Assembly (NCBI GenBank): GCA_019637355.1
Contig: JAHBVT010000001.1
Span: 2,201,192-2,265,191, forward strand
DNA from: Gemmatimonadaceae bacterium
GTDB lineage: Bacteria; Gemmatimonadota; Gemmatimonadetes; Gemmatimonadales; Gemmatimonadaceae
Length of the DNA: 64,000 nt
Reading direction: 5' to 3'
The notes beneath the pieces were generated by a model. That model did not search any database. It had not been told where the DNA came from and saw only the letters and a program-made list of their open reading frames with translations. Positions within the stretch are counted from its first letter, which is position 1. Every line of letters begins with the position of its first letter. The position numbers and the translations under genes were made by a program. Positions 39,627 through 47,925 of the stretch are shown piece by piece.

Positions 39627-40970
39627 ATGAATCCGATGCATCGTAGCATCCTCGGTGCCGTCGCCCTGCTTGCGGCGAGCGCCTCCGTGGCCGCGGCGCA
39701 GGTGCGGATGACGGTCCCGCCGCAGTCGCAGCCGGTCGTGCTGCGCGGGGCGACGATCCACACCGTGTCCAACGGCACGATCGAGAACGGCAGCATCGTC
39801 CTCGACCGCGGCGTCATCGTCGCCATCGGCCAGACCGTCGAGGTGCCCCGCGGCGCCCGCGTCGTGGACGTCACGGGCAAGCACATCTACCCCGGCCTCA
39901 TCGATGCCTACAGCACCGTCGGCATCACGGAAATCGGCGCGGTGGACGTGTCGAACGACATCAACGAGATCGGCGACTTCAACCCGAACGTGCGCGCCGA
40001 GGTGGCGGTGAACGCGGAGAGCCGGCACATCGGCACGACGCGCTCGGCCGGCGTGCTCGTCGCAGTCACGACGCCCGGCGGCGGCGTGATCTCGGGTCTC
40101 TCCTCGGCGATGTCGCTCGAGGGCTGGACTTGGGAGGAGATGTCGCTGGAAGGCGCGGCCGCGCTGAACGTGAACTGGCCCGACCCGATCGCCCGTCCGC
40201 GTCGGTTCTTCGGCGGCCCCGGCGGCCCGAACGCCGGCGCCCGCCCGGCGCCGAAGACCTACGCCGAGCAGGTGCAGGAGATCCGCGACTTCTTCGCCGA
40301 GGCGCGTGCCTACCGCGACGCCAAGGCGGCCAACCAGCAGATGCGCACGGACTCGCGCTACGCGGCGATGATCCCGGCGCTCGACGGCAAGATTCCTGTC
40401 GTCATCTCGGCCGACGGCGTGGCGCAGATCAACGATGCCATCACGTGGGGCAAGCAGGAAGGCCTGCGCATCGTCATCCGTGGCGGGCGCGACGCCATCC
40501 ACGTGGCCGACCGCCTGAAGGCGGAGAACGTGCCGGTGATCCTGACGTCTACGATGGCGGCCCCGAACCGTGACTACGAGGGCTACGACGGCGCGTACAG
40601 CACGCCGGCCCGCCTGCACGCGGCGGGTGTGAAGTTCGCCATCGCCGGCGGTGCCGGCGGCCTCTACAGCAACCGCCTGCCTTGGGAAGCCGGGGTCGCG
40701 GTGGCCTTCGGCCTGCCGGAGGAGGAGGCGCTGAAGTCGGTGACGATCAACGCCGCCGAGATGCTTGGCGTGAGCGATCGCGTGGGCTCGCTGGAAGTGG
40801 GCAAGCAGGCGACGCTGCTGATCACGACGGGTACGCCGCTGGATATGACGTCGAACATCGAGCAGGCGTACATCCAGGGTCGTGAGATCGATATGAACGA
40901 CATCCAGAAGCACTTCTTCCAGAAGTACCTGGAGAAGATCAAGCAGCAGCAGGGGAACGTGGCGATGTAG
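39627..40970 (+). CDS. Secreted amidohydrolase-like protein lacking the His-x-His motif
   Basis: 447 residues from ATG 39627. A signal peptide is present (HRSILGAVALLAASASVAAA). The position of the metal-binding motif reads GLIDAYSTVG, so both histidines are absent, whereas the C-terminal part keeps the family pattern NAAEMLGVSDRVGSLEVGKQ. A Gly/Pro-rich stretch (FFGGPGGPNAGARPAP) is inserted in the middle. It starts one base after the upstream tandem amidohydrolase stops, so they are coupled and may form one complex. Enzymatic activity is doubtful. Confidence 0.8.
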   Translation: MNPMHRSILGAVALLAASASVAAAQVRMTVPPQSQPVVLRGATIHTVSNGTIENGSIVLDRGVIVAIGQTVEVPRGARVVDVTGKHIYPGLIDAYSTVGITEIGAVDVSNDINEIGDFNPNVRAEVAVNAESRHIGTTRSAGVLVAVTTPGGGVISGLSSAMSLEGWTWEEMSLEGAAALNVNWPDPIARPRRFFGGPGGPNAGARPAPKTYAEQVQEIRDFFAEARAYRDAKAANQQMRTDSRYAAMIPALDGKIPVVISADGVAQINDAITWGKQEGLRIVIRGGRDAIHVADRLKAENVPVILTSTMAAPNRDYEGYDGAYSTPARLHAAGVKFAIAGGAGGLYSNRLPWEAGVAVAFGLPEEEALKSVTINAAEMLGVSDRVGSLEVGKQATLLITTGTPLDMTSNIEQAYIQGREIDMNDIQKHFFQKYLEKIKQQQGNVAM

Positions 40971-41003
40971 TCGCTGTTTGGCCTTTACGGCCTGGTGGCA
41001 TCA

Positions 41004-41039
41004 CGAAGGCACGGCGGCCGACTGGCTGTCGTGCCTTCG
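41004..41039. repeat. 10-bp inverted repeat downstream of amidohydrolase pair
   Basis: CGAAGGCACG (41004-41013) and CGTGCCTTCG (41030-41039) form a perfect stem with a 16-base loop, about 35 bases past the stop at 40970. With the larger hairpin that follows, it may end the transcript. Confidence 0.6.
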
Positions 41040-41073
41040 GTGCTTCTGGCTCCTGCGCTTGCGGAGAGTTGCG

Positions 41074-41147
41074 GGGCGGAGGTTCGCACGCCCTACGGGG
41101 CCTGACCTCTGCGCGCACGGCCCCTTCGGGCGTGCGAACCTCCGCCC
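41074..41147. repeat. Perfect 20-bp inverted repeat with nested 6-bp stem
   Basis: 41074-41093 is the exact reverse complement of 41128-41147, and GGGGCC (41097-41102) pairs with GGCCCC (41119-41124) inside it, leaving a 16-base loop. It lies in the only gene-free gap here longer than 300 bases (40971-41291). Besides the two hairpins the gap holds a short direct repeat, CCGTGTTGG twice at about 41150-41168, and the leader of the next gene. I see no small gene in it. Confidence 0.8.
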
Positions 41148-41291
41148 GGCCGTGTTGGCCGTGTTGGCTGACAGCCCAACTCGAGCGGCGGCTCCGCAGC
41201 GCGCAGTAGGGTCGCGCCGCTCCTCGTGCCTCCATACTTTCCGTCGTGGGCTGCGTGGTGCGCGGCTCTTTCCTTCAACGCGAGACCGGTG

Positions 41292-44200
41292 ATGACGGGC
41301 AGAACTCTCTCCGCTGTGATGGCCTTGGTGCTTTGCGCCGCCACGACGCTCCCCGCTCAGCGTGCCGCGACGCCGGCAGCAGCTCCGCGCCCGGCCGTGG
41401 ATCCCGCCACGTTCGCCGGAATGGCGTTCCGCTACGCCGGGCACTCGGTGGGCGGCCGCGTCAACACCGTCGCCGGCGTGCCGTCGCAGCCGCGCACCTT
41501 CTATATGGGTGTGGCCAGCGGCGGCGTCTTTCGCAGCACCGACGGCGGCGAGAGCTGGCAGCCCATCTCGGACGGCAAGATTCCCGTCGCGTCGATCGGC
41601 TCGATCGCCGTGGCTGACAGCGATCCCAACGTGATCTGGGTCGGCACCGGCTCCGACGGTGCCCGCAGCAACGTCTCCACGGGCCGCGGCGTGTACCGCA
41701 GCACCGATGGCGGCGAGACGTGGAACTTCGCCGGGCTCTACAACGCGGGACAGATCGGCGCGTTGCGGGTGCATCCCACCGACCCGAACACCGCCTGGGT
41801 CTCGGCCACTGGCGACTTGTTCAAGCGCAACACCGAGCGCGGCATCTTCCGCACGACGGACGGCGGCCGCACCTGGCGCCGGACGCTCTTCCTGAACGAC
41901 AGCACGGGCGCCGCCGACGTCGAACTCAAGCCGGGCGACCCGAACACGGTGTACGCGTGGATGGCCCGCATCGAGCGCAAGCCGTGGACGATCATCTCGG
42001 GTTCGCGCGAGGGCGGCTTCTACAAGAGCACCGATGGTGGCGTGACCTTCCGCAAGACGGGACGCGGCCTCCCCAACGGGCTCATCGGCAAGGGCAACCT
42101 CGCCGTGAGCGCGGCCAACCCCGAGCGGCTCTACCTTCTCGTGGAGGCGCAGCCGGGCGGTGGCCTGTATCGCTCCGATGATGCCGGCGCCAACTGGGAA
42201 CTCGTGAACACCACGCCCGGCCTCATCACGCGGCCCTTCTATTACACGACGATCGGCGCCGACCCGACCAACGCCGACGTGGTGTACGCGGGCGCCGAGA
42301 ACTTCTACAAGAGCACCGACGGCGGCCGCACGCTCGCGCTGTTCCCGACGCCGCACGTGGACAACCACGACATCTGGATCAATCCGAACGACGGCCAGAC
42401 GATGGTGCAGGCCAACGACGGCGGCGCCAACGTGTCGTTCGACGGCGGTCGCACCTGGTCAACGCAGCTGAACCAGCCGACGGCCGAGTTCTACGGCGTG
42501 GTGCCGGACAACCGCTTCCCGTACAACCTCTACTCGGCCCAGCAGGACAACAATACGTGGGTCTGGTCGAGCGTCGCGAATCCCTTCGACGCCGATGCGC
42601 TGCAGACCGGCCCCGGCTGCGAGACGGGCCCGATCATGCCGCACCCGACGGAGCCGAACATCATCTACGGCTCCTGCAAGGGGCAGTTCGCGGTGATGAA
42701 CACCGACTCGCGCCAGACGCGCAACTACTGGATCGGCGGCCAATCGCTCTACGGCAACGCCGGCCAGGACCTGATCTACCGCATCCAGCGCACGGTGCCG
42801 ATGGCGTACTCGCCGCACGATCCCTCGGTGCTCTACTACGGCACGCAGTACGTGCATCGCACGCGCGACAAGGGAGTGACGTGGGAGCGCATCTCGCCCG
42901 ACCTCACCTGGTATCCGCAGGACCACCGCCAGGGCGCGAGCGGCGAGCCCATCACGCGCGACGTGACGGGCGAGGAGTTCTACAGCACGCTGTACGCCAT
43001 CACGGAGTCGCCACACGAGCCGGGCGTCATCTGGACCGGCGCCAACGATGGGCCGTTCCACATCACGCGCGATGGCGGCGCGACCTGGACCAACATCACG
43101 CCGAAGGACCTCGAGCTGGGAGGCCGCGTGGCGTGGATCGAGGCCTCGCCGCATCGTCCGGGATCGGCCTACTACGCGACGTACCGCTACCTGCTCGGCG
43201 ACTACAGGCCGTACATCTACCGCACCGATGACTACGGCGCGACGTGGACCAAGCTCACGCCGGGCACCAACGGCATCGCCGCCGACGTGCCGACGCGCGT
43301 GGTGCGCGAGGATCCCGACCGCGAAGGCCTGCTCTACGCCGGCACGGAGTTCGGGATCTACATCTCGTTCAACAACGGGGCGAGCTGGCAGCCGTTCAAC
43401 CTGAATATGCCGCAGCTGCCGATCAACCAGATCCTCGTGCACAAGAAGGATCTCATCGTCGCCACGCAGGGTCGCGGCAACTGGATCTTCCACAACGTCA
43501 CCGCGCTGCACGGGCTCACGCCGACCACGCACGGTGAAGCGTTGCACGTCTACGCGCCGCGCGCCGGCGTGCGTACCATCGGCGCGGCCGCGCAGTACTT
43601 CGGCCCGCAGGTGGACTACCACCTCGCGCAGGCGCCCAGTGATACGGTGCGCATCGAGATCCGCGATGCGCGCGGGGCGCTGGTCAACAGCTACAAGAGC
43701 GGCGTGATCCCGACGGCACCGGCGCGGCGCCGCCCGCCGGGCGCGGAGGAAGCGGCCGATGCGGTGATGATGGCCGGTCGTGGCGGGCCAGAGGTCGTCA
43801 CGCCGGTCCTCAACCTCGTGACCGCGAAGCAGGGCTTCAACCGCTTCACCTGGGGCGTGCAGCACCAGAACGGGCTCGGCGCGCCGCCGGGGCAGTATTC
43901 CGTCACCGTCTCGGTTGGGGAGCAGTCGCAGACCGTACCGCTGACTGTCGAGATCGATCCGCGCCTCGCCGCCGAAGGCTACACCGCGGCTGACCTGCAG
44001 GAGCAATTCGCGCACAACCTGCGGATGCGCGCGATGGTCGCGGAAGTGAACGCATTGATCGCCCGCGCACGCGCAGCCGAGACCCGTCTCGCCGCCGCCG
44101 GTGCCTCAGCGGCCGACACGCTCGCCGCCGTGCGCCGCGTGCTGCACGAGCAGTTGCTCACGCAGCCGGTGCGCTACGGCAAGCCGGGCCTGCAGGCGCA

Positions 44201-44348
44201 CATCCAGTATCTCTCCGGGATGACCACGCGCGTGGACCAGAAGGTGGGCCGCGACGCACTGGAGCGGGCGGACGTGCTGCGAGGCGAGCTCGATGCCGCG
44301 ACGGCGGCGCTCAACCGGGCGATCGGGCCGGCGATGCGGATGGAGTGA
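41292..44348 (+). CDS. Secreted BNR/sortilin-like (VPS10-type) beta-propeller protein
   Basis: 1018 residues. ATG 41292 gives MTGRTLSAVMALVLCAATTL, a signal peptide ending before AQRA. At least nine Asp-box motifs of the type STDGGESW, STDGGETW, TTDGGRTW or TRDGGATW mark a large multi-bladed propeller over residues 50-760. A C-terminal region (about 800-1018) with a beta domain and helices follows. Such proteins are annotated as glycosyl hydrolase-like or VPS10 proteins, but the sialidase Arg triad is not evident, so I assign no enzyme activity. It is convergent with the next gene, 13 bases away. Confidence 0.85.
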   Translation: MTGRTLSAVMALVLCAATTLPAQRAATPAAAPRPAVDPATFAGMAFRYAGHSVGGRVNTVAGVPSQPRTFYMGVASGGVFRSTDGGESWQPISDGKIPVASIGSIAVADSDPNVIWVGTGSDGARSNVSTGRGVYRSTDGGETWNFAGLYNAGQIGALRVHPTDPNTAWVSATGDLFKRNTERGIFRTTDGGRTWRRTLFLNDSTGAADVELKPGDPNTVYAWMARIERKPWTIISGSREGGFYKSTDGGVTFRKTGRGLPNGLIGKGNLAVSAANPERLYLLVEAQPGGGLYRSDDAGANWELVNTTPGLITRPFYYTTIGADPTNADVVYAGAENFYKSTDGGRTLALFPTPHVDNHDIWINPNDGQTMVQANDGGANVSFDGGRTWSTQLNQPTAEFYGVVPDNRFPYNLYSAQQDNNTWVWSSVANPFDADALQTGPGCETGPIMPHPTEPNIIYGSCKGQFAVMNTDSRQTRNYWIGGQSLYGNAGQDLIYRIQRTVPMAYSPHDPSVLYYGTQYVHRTRDKGVTWERISPDLTWYPQDHRQGASGEPITRDVTGEEFYSTLYAITESPHEPGVIWTGANDGPFHITRDGGATWTNITPKDLELGGRVAWIEASPHRPGSAYYATYRYLLGDYRPYIYRTDDYGATWTKLTPGTNGIAADVPTRVVREDPDREGLLYAGTEFGIYISFNNGASWQPFNLNMPQLPINQILVHKKDLIVATQGRGNWIFHNVTALHGLTPTTHGEALHVYAPRAGVRTIGAAAQYFGPQVDYHLAQAPSDTVRIEIRDARGALVNSYKSGVIPTAPARRRPPGAEEAADAVMMAGRGGPEVVTPVLNLVTAKQGFNRFTWGVQHQNGLGAPPGQYSVTVSVGEQSQTVPLTVEIDPRLAAEGYTAADLQEQFAHNLRMRAMVAEVNALIARARAAETRLAAAGASAADTLAAVRRVLHEQLLTQPVRYGKPGLQAHIQYLSGMTTRVDQKVGRDALERADVLRGELDAATAALNRAIGPAMRME

Positions 44349-44361
44349 CGCGGTTACGCGT

Positions 44362-45702
44362 TCATCCGCGCGCGGCCAGCGCCCGGAGCGCGGTCACCAG
44401 CTTGGCCGTGTCCGCCGGCGTGCTGTACAGCGCCGGCGTCACGCGTACGCAGTCGCCCTTGGCCAGCCCCGACCGCGCGACCGTGAAGATCCCGAACTCG
44501 TCGAGCAGCCGCCGCGCCAGGGCAGCGTTGAACGCCGCGTCGCCGTTCCCGCGCACGCGGAAGCTCGCAATCGCGCCCGAGAGCGCGGGATCGTCCGGGG
44601 TGATGACATCAACGCCGGGAATCTCCCGCGCGGGCCCTACCCACGCGTCGCGCAGATACCGCAGTCGCGCCGCCTTGCGCGGGATCCCGATGCGCTCCTG
44701 GAAGTCCAGCGCGTCGGTGACGGTCATCATCGCGGCGAAGTTCGCAGTGCCGGTGTGGATGCGGCTGTCGATGTGCTCGAGCGGCCCGTCGTCACCGTGC
44801 GCGCGGTCAATGCGGCCGAGCGCGTCTGCGCGGATGTACAGGACGGCGACGCCGATCGGCGCGCCGACCCACTTGTGCAGGTTGGCGCCGGCGAACGTGA
44901 CCCCGGTGTCGGGCAGCGCCAGCGGCACCTGCCCGAAGGCGTGCGCGGCGTCGAGCACGGTGTCCACGCCGCGCGCACGGGCGAGGTCGGTGAGCTCGCG
45001 CAACGGCAGCATCAGCCCGTTCTTGTTGCTCGGGTGCGTGAGCAGCAACAGTCGCGTGCGCGGATGCGCGTCGAGCGCGCGCGTGTACGCGGCGATAAGC
45101 GCCTCGCGCGTGGCGGGCTCAGGCAGGTCGAGAGTAGCCACCGTCGCGCCGCGACGTTCGGCGAGCGCGTTCATCGCCATCTGCATCGCGGGGTAGTCGA
45201 GGTCGGCGTAGAGCACGGTATCGCCCGGCTGCAGGCGATTGTATTGGCCGATGATGGACTGCAGCGCCTCGGTGGCATTGCGTGCGAAAGCAATCTCACC
45301 GGGGCTCACGCCGAGCGCGGCAGCCACCTTGCGGCGCACCTCGCCGGCGATCGCCGGATACTCACGCCGCGCAAAGTACGAACTCTCGCGGTTGACGCGG
45401 TCCACGTTACGATGGTAGGCGGCGAGCACGGGCGCGGCCATCATCCCCCAGTAGCCGGCCTCGAGGTTCGTCGTGGCGTCGGTGACGGCGTACTGCGCGG
45501 CGACCTCCCGCCAGTAGGCCTCGTCCTGCGCCCCCTGCTGCGGCGTACCCGCAGGGGGCGTCGGAAGCGGGCGTCCGGCGCGCGCGGCGGCGATCGCGAG
45601 CACCTCGCGCGAGGGCGCGGCGGCGGCGATGCCGACAGGAAGTACGACGGACGCGGCCGAGGCGACGGCGGCGTGGCGCAGGAAGTTGCGGCGGGAAGTC
45701 AT
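44362..45702 (-). CDS. Tat-exported class V aminotransferase-fold protein
   Basis: 446 residues. ATG 45702 gives MTSRRNFLRHAAVASAASVV, a twin-arginine signal peptide (SRRNFL). The PLP-binding Lys is Lys277 in GANLHKWVGAP, and the cofactor Asp lies in LDAAHAFGQVPLALP. The family includes isopenicillin N epimerase-like and cysteine-desulfurase-like enzymes. A Tat signal fits export of the folded, cofactor-loaded protein. Substrate unknown. It is divergent from the iadA operon. Confidence 0.85.
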   Translation of the reverse strand: MTSRRNFLRHAAVASAASVVLPVGIAAAAPSREVLAIAAARAGRPLPTPPAGTPQQGAQDEAYWREVAAQYAVTDATTNLEAGYWGMMAAPVLAAYHRNVDRVNRESSYFARREYPAIAGEVRRKVAAALGVSPGEIAFARNATEALQSIIGQYNRLQPGDTVLYADLDYPAMQMAMNALAERRGATVATLDLPEPATREALIAAYTRALDAHPRTRLLLLTHPSNKNGLMLPLRELTDLARARGVDTVLDAAHAFGQVPLALPDTGVTFAGANLHKWVGAPIGVAVLYIRADALGRIDRAHGDDGPLEHIDSRIHTGTANFAAMMTVTDALDFQERIGIPRKAARLRYLRDAWVGPAREIPGVDVITPDDPALSGAIASFRVRGNGDAAFNAALARRLLDEFGIFTVARSGLAKGDCVRVTPALYSTPADTAKLVTALRALAARG

Positions 45703-45710
45703 CCCCAAAC

Positions 45711-45866
45711 CTACCGCGCGCCAGTCTCCGTGACGACCGGGAGCACGGCAGTGCGTCCATCGGACGGGAACGCCACCTCGTCGATTCCGCGCTCGTGCTC
45801 GATTCGCCAGCGGCACCCCGCGTCTGTGCGCCGCGGCCCACCGGCCCGGTTGTAGCAGGCGTCCAC
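45711..45866 (-). CDS. Possible small protein upstream of the Tat aminotransferase gene
   Basis: A 51-codon frame from GTG 45866 ends nine bases before the aminotransferase ATG. Its product (ending EVAFPSDGRTAVLPVVTETG-Ala-Arg) reads like a protein rather than random GC-rich translation, but it has no ribosome-binding site I can defend, and the region also has to hold the iadA promoter. Treat as a weak call. Confidence 0.22.
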   Translation of the reverse strand: MDACYNRAGGPRRTDAGCRWRIEHERGIDEVAFPSDGRTAVLPVVTETGAR

Positions 45867-45892
45867 CAGGCAGCCGCTCGCTACATTTCGGT

Positions 45893-47071
45893 GTGCTCCG
45901 TCTCCTCCGCAACGCCGACGTCTACGCCCCCGAACCACGCGGCCTCTGCCACCTCCTCGTGGCGGGCCCTCGCATTGCCTGGATCGGCCGCGACCGCCCC
46001 GCATTGGACGCCTCGCTCGGCGCGGAGATCGTCGACCTCGAAGGCCAGCGCATCATCCCGGGGTTGATTGACCCGCACGTGCACCTGACCGGCGGCGGGG
46101 GCGAGGCTGGCGCGCACACCAAAGTCCCGCCGCTCTCCCTCTCGCAGTTCACCCGCGGCGGCATCACCACCATCGTCGCCCTGCTCGGCACCGACGATGC
46201 CACACGCCACCCGCGCGAACTCGTCGCCGCCGTCCACGGCATCCGCACCGAAGGCCTCTCGGCCTGGAACTGGACCGCCGGCTACCACGTCCCGCCGGTG
46301 ACCATCACCGGTAGCGTCCGCAGCGACATCGCGATGGTGGACTGCATCATCGGCGCCAAGACCGCCATCAGCGACCACCGCTCCAGCCAACCGACGCGCG
46401 ATGAACTGCTCCGCCTCGCCAGCGAAGCCCACGTCGGCGGCCTGATGACCGGCAAGGCCGGACTCGTGCACCTGCACGTCGGCGACGGCCCACGCGGGCT
46501 CGATCCGATCCGCGACGCACTGGCCCACTCGGAACTGCCGCCGCGCGTATTCAATCCCACGCACGTGAACCGCAAGCGCGCCCTCTTCGACGAAGCCATC
46601 GCCATCGCCCGCACGGGCGTGCACGTGGACGTCACGGCCTTCCCGGTGGCCGACGGCGAGGACGCCTGGAGCGCCGAGGATGCCTTGGTGAAGTACTTCG
46701 ACGCCGGTGCGCCGAGTGAGCGCATCACCATCAGCTCCGACGGCGGAGGCTGCCTGCCGACCTTCGACGCCGATGGCCGCGTGACTGCTATGGATGTGGG
46801 CTCGCCGGGAGCGCTGGCCTACACCCTGCGCCGGCTGCTCGCCACCGGCGTCCCGCTCGAGCGCGCGCTGCCGGTTTTCACCAGCAACGCGGCCGCGCTG
46901 CTGCGCCTGCCGCGGAAGGGACAGCTCACGGTCGGCGCCGATGCCGACCTCGTGACCCTCGACTCCGACGGAGGAATCCGCGACGTGATGGCGATGGGAG
47001 AATGGATGGTCCGTGACGGCGCGCCCACGGCGCGCGGCAGCTTCGAGCCTCGCGCGGCGGTGCACGCGTGA
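45893..47071 (+). CDS. iadA: Isoaspartyl dipeptidase (beta-aspartyl peptidase)
   Basis: 392 residues from GTG 45893. It is an amidohydrolase with metal ligands in DPHVHLTGGGGEAG, the carboxylated-Lys segment GAKTAISDHRSSQP, HLHVGDG, FNPTHVNR and the catalytic Asp in ISSDGGG. IadA cleaves beta-Asp-Xaa dipeptides, which is the last step in recycling cyanophycin (beta-Asp-Arg to Asp plus Arg). The stop overlaps the cyanophycinase start (GTGA), and the operon context supports that role. Confidence 0.93.
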   Translation: MLRLLRNADVYAPEPRGLCHLLVAGPRIAWIGRDRPALDASLGAEIVDLEGQRIIPGLIDPHVHLTGGGGEAGAHTKVPPLSLSQFTRGGITTIVALLGTDDATRHPRELVAAVHGIRTEGLSAWNWTAGYHVPPVTITGSVRSDIAMVDCIIGAKTAISDHRSSQPTRDELLRLASEAHVGGLMTGKAGLVHLHVGDGPRGLDPIRDALAHSELPPRVFNPTHVNRKRALFDEAIAIARTGVHVDVTAFPVADGEDAWSAEDALVKYFDAGAPSERITISSDGGGCLPTFDADGRVTAMDVGSPGALAYTLRRLLATGVPLERALPVFTSNAAALLRLPRKGQLTVGADADLVTLDSDGGIRDVMAMGEWMVRDGAPTARGSFEPRAAVHA

Positions 47072-47910
47072 CCCCTTCACCAACCCCCAACGGCGCCACG
47101 CGCGGCTGGATCATCCCGATCGGCGGCGGCGAGGAAAAGGAGAACAACCCGCTGATCCTCGAGCGCTTCGTGCAGCTCTGCGGCGGGCGGGATGCCAGGA
47201 TCGTCGTCATCCCGACGGCGTCCAAGCTGGCCGACACCGGCGCACGCTACGACCGCATCTTTCGCGACCTCGGGGCCGCCGAGGTGGAGGTAATGGACTT
47301 CGACACGCGGCGGGACGGCAACGAACAAGGCCGCGTCGCCGCCATCAAGGCCTGTGACGGCGTGTTCCTCACCGGCGGCAACCAAATGCGGCTCGCCACG
47401 ACCATCGGCGGCACGGCCGTGGCCAAGGCCCTGCGCGAGCACAACGCCAACGGCGGGCACGTGGCCGGCACCAGCGCCGGCGCCAGCTTCCTGAGCGAGC
47501 ATATGATTGCCTTCGGTGACGACGGCCGCACGCCACACGCCGGCTCCGTGACGCTCGCCCCGGGCCTGGGTCTCACCAACCGGGTCATCATCGACCAGCA
47601 CTTCACCCAGCGCGGGCGGCTGGGCCGGCTGATCACCGCACTGGCCTTCAATCCCTTCCTCATCGGAATGGGGATCGACGAGGACACCGCTGCCTTCATC
47701 GGCCCTGACCAGACCGTGGAGGTCGAAGGCAGCGGTACGATTACCATCGTGGACTCGTCCAAGCTCAGCTTCTCGTCGATGGACCGTGCCGGCGCCGACG
47801 ACTCGGTGGCGATGCTGGGCCTGACGATGCACGTCCTCGTCCGCGGCACCACGTTCAACCTGCATACCCGCGTCGCCTCGGCCGGGACCCTCGCGGGGAG
47901 CAAGACTTAG
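47068..47910 (+). CDS. cphB: Cyanophycinase
   Basis: 280 residues from GTG 47068, no signal peptide, so intracellular. It is a serine exopeptidase of the S51-like class I glutaminase fold with the nucleophile elbow AGTSAGAS (Ser136) and the family motif FLTGGNQMRL. It releases beta-Asp-Arg dipeptides from cyanophycin. It overlaps iadA by four bases and precedes cphA by 15 bases. Confidence 0.95.
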   Translation: MTPSPTPNGATRGWIIPIGGGEEKENNPLILERFVQLCGGRDARIVVIPTASKLADTGARYDRIFRDLGAAEVEVMDFDTRRDGNEQGRVAAIKACDGVFLTGGNQMRLATTIGGTAVAKALREHNANGGHVAGTSAGASFLSEHMIAFGDDGRTPHAGSVTLAPGLGLTNRVIIDQHFTQRGRLGRLITALAFNPFLIGMGIDEDTAAFIGPDQTVEVEGSGTITIVDSSKLSFSSMDRAGADDSVAMLGLTMHVLVRGTTFNLHTRVASAGTLAGSKT

Positions 47911-47925
47911 CGCGAAGTTTGCCCG

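Noticed and set aside
44000-44300. Coiled-coil domain at the end of the beta-propeller protein as a separate gene
   Set aside because: The frame is continuous with the propeller and there is no internal start with a ribosome-binding site.
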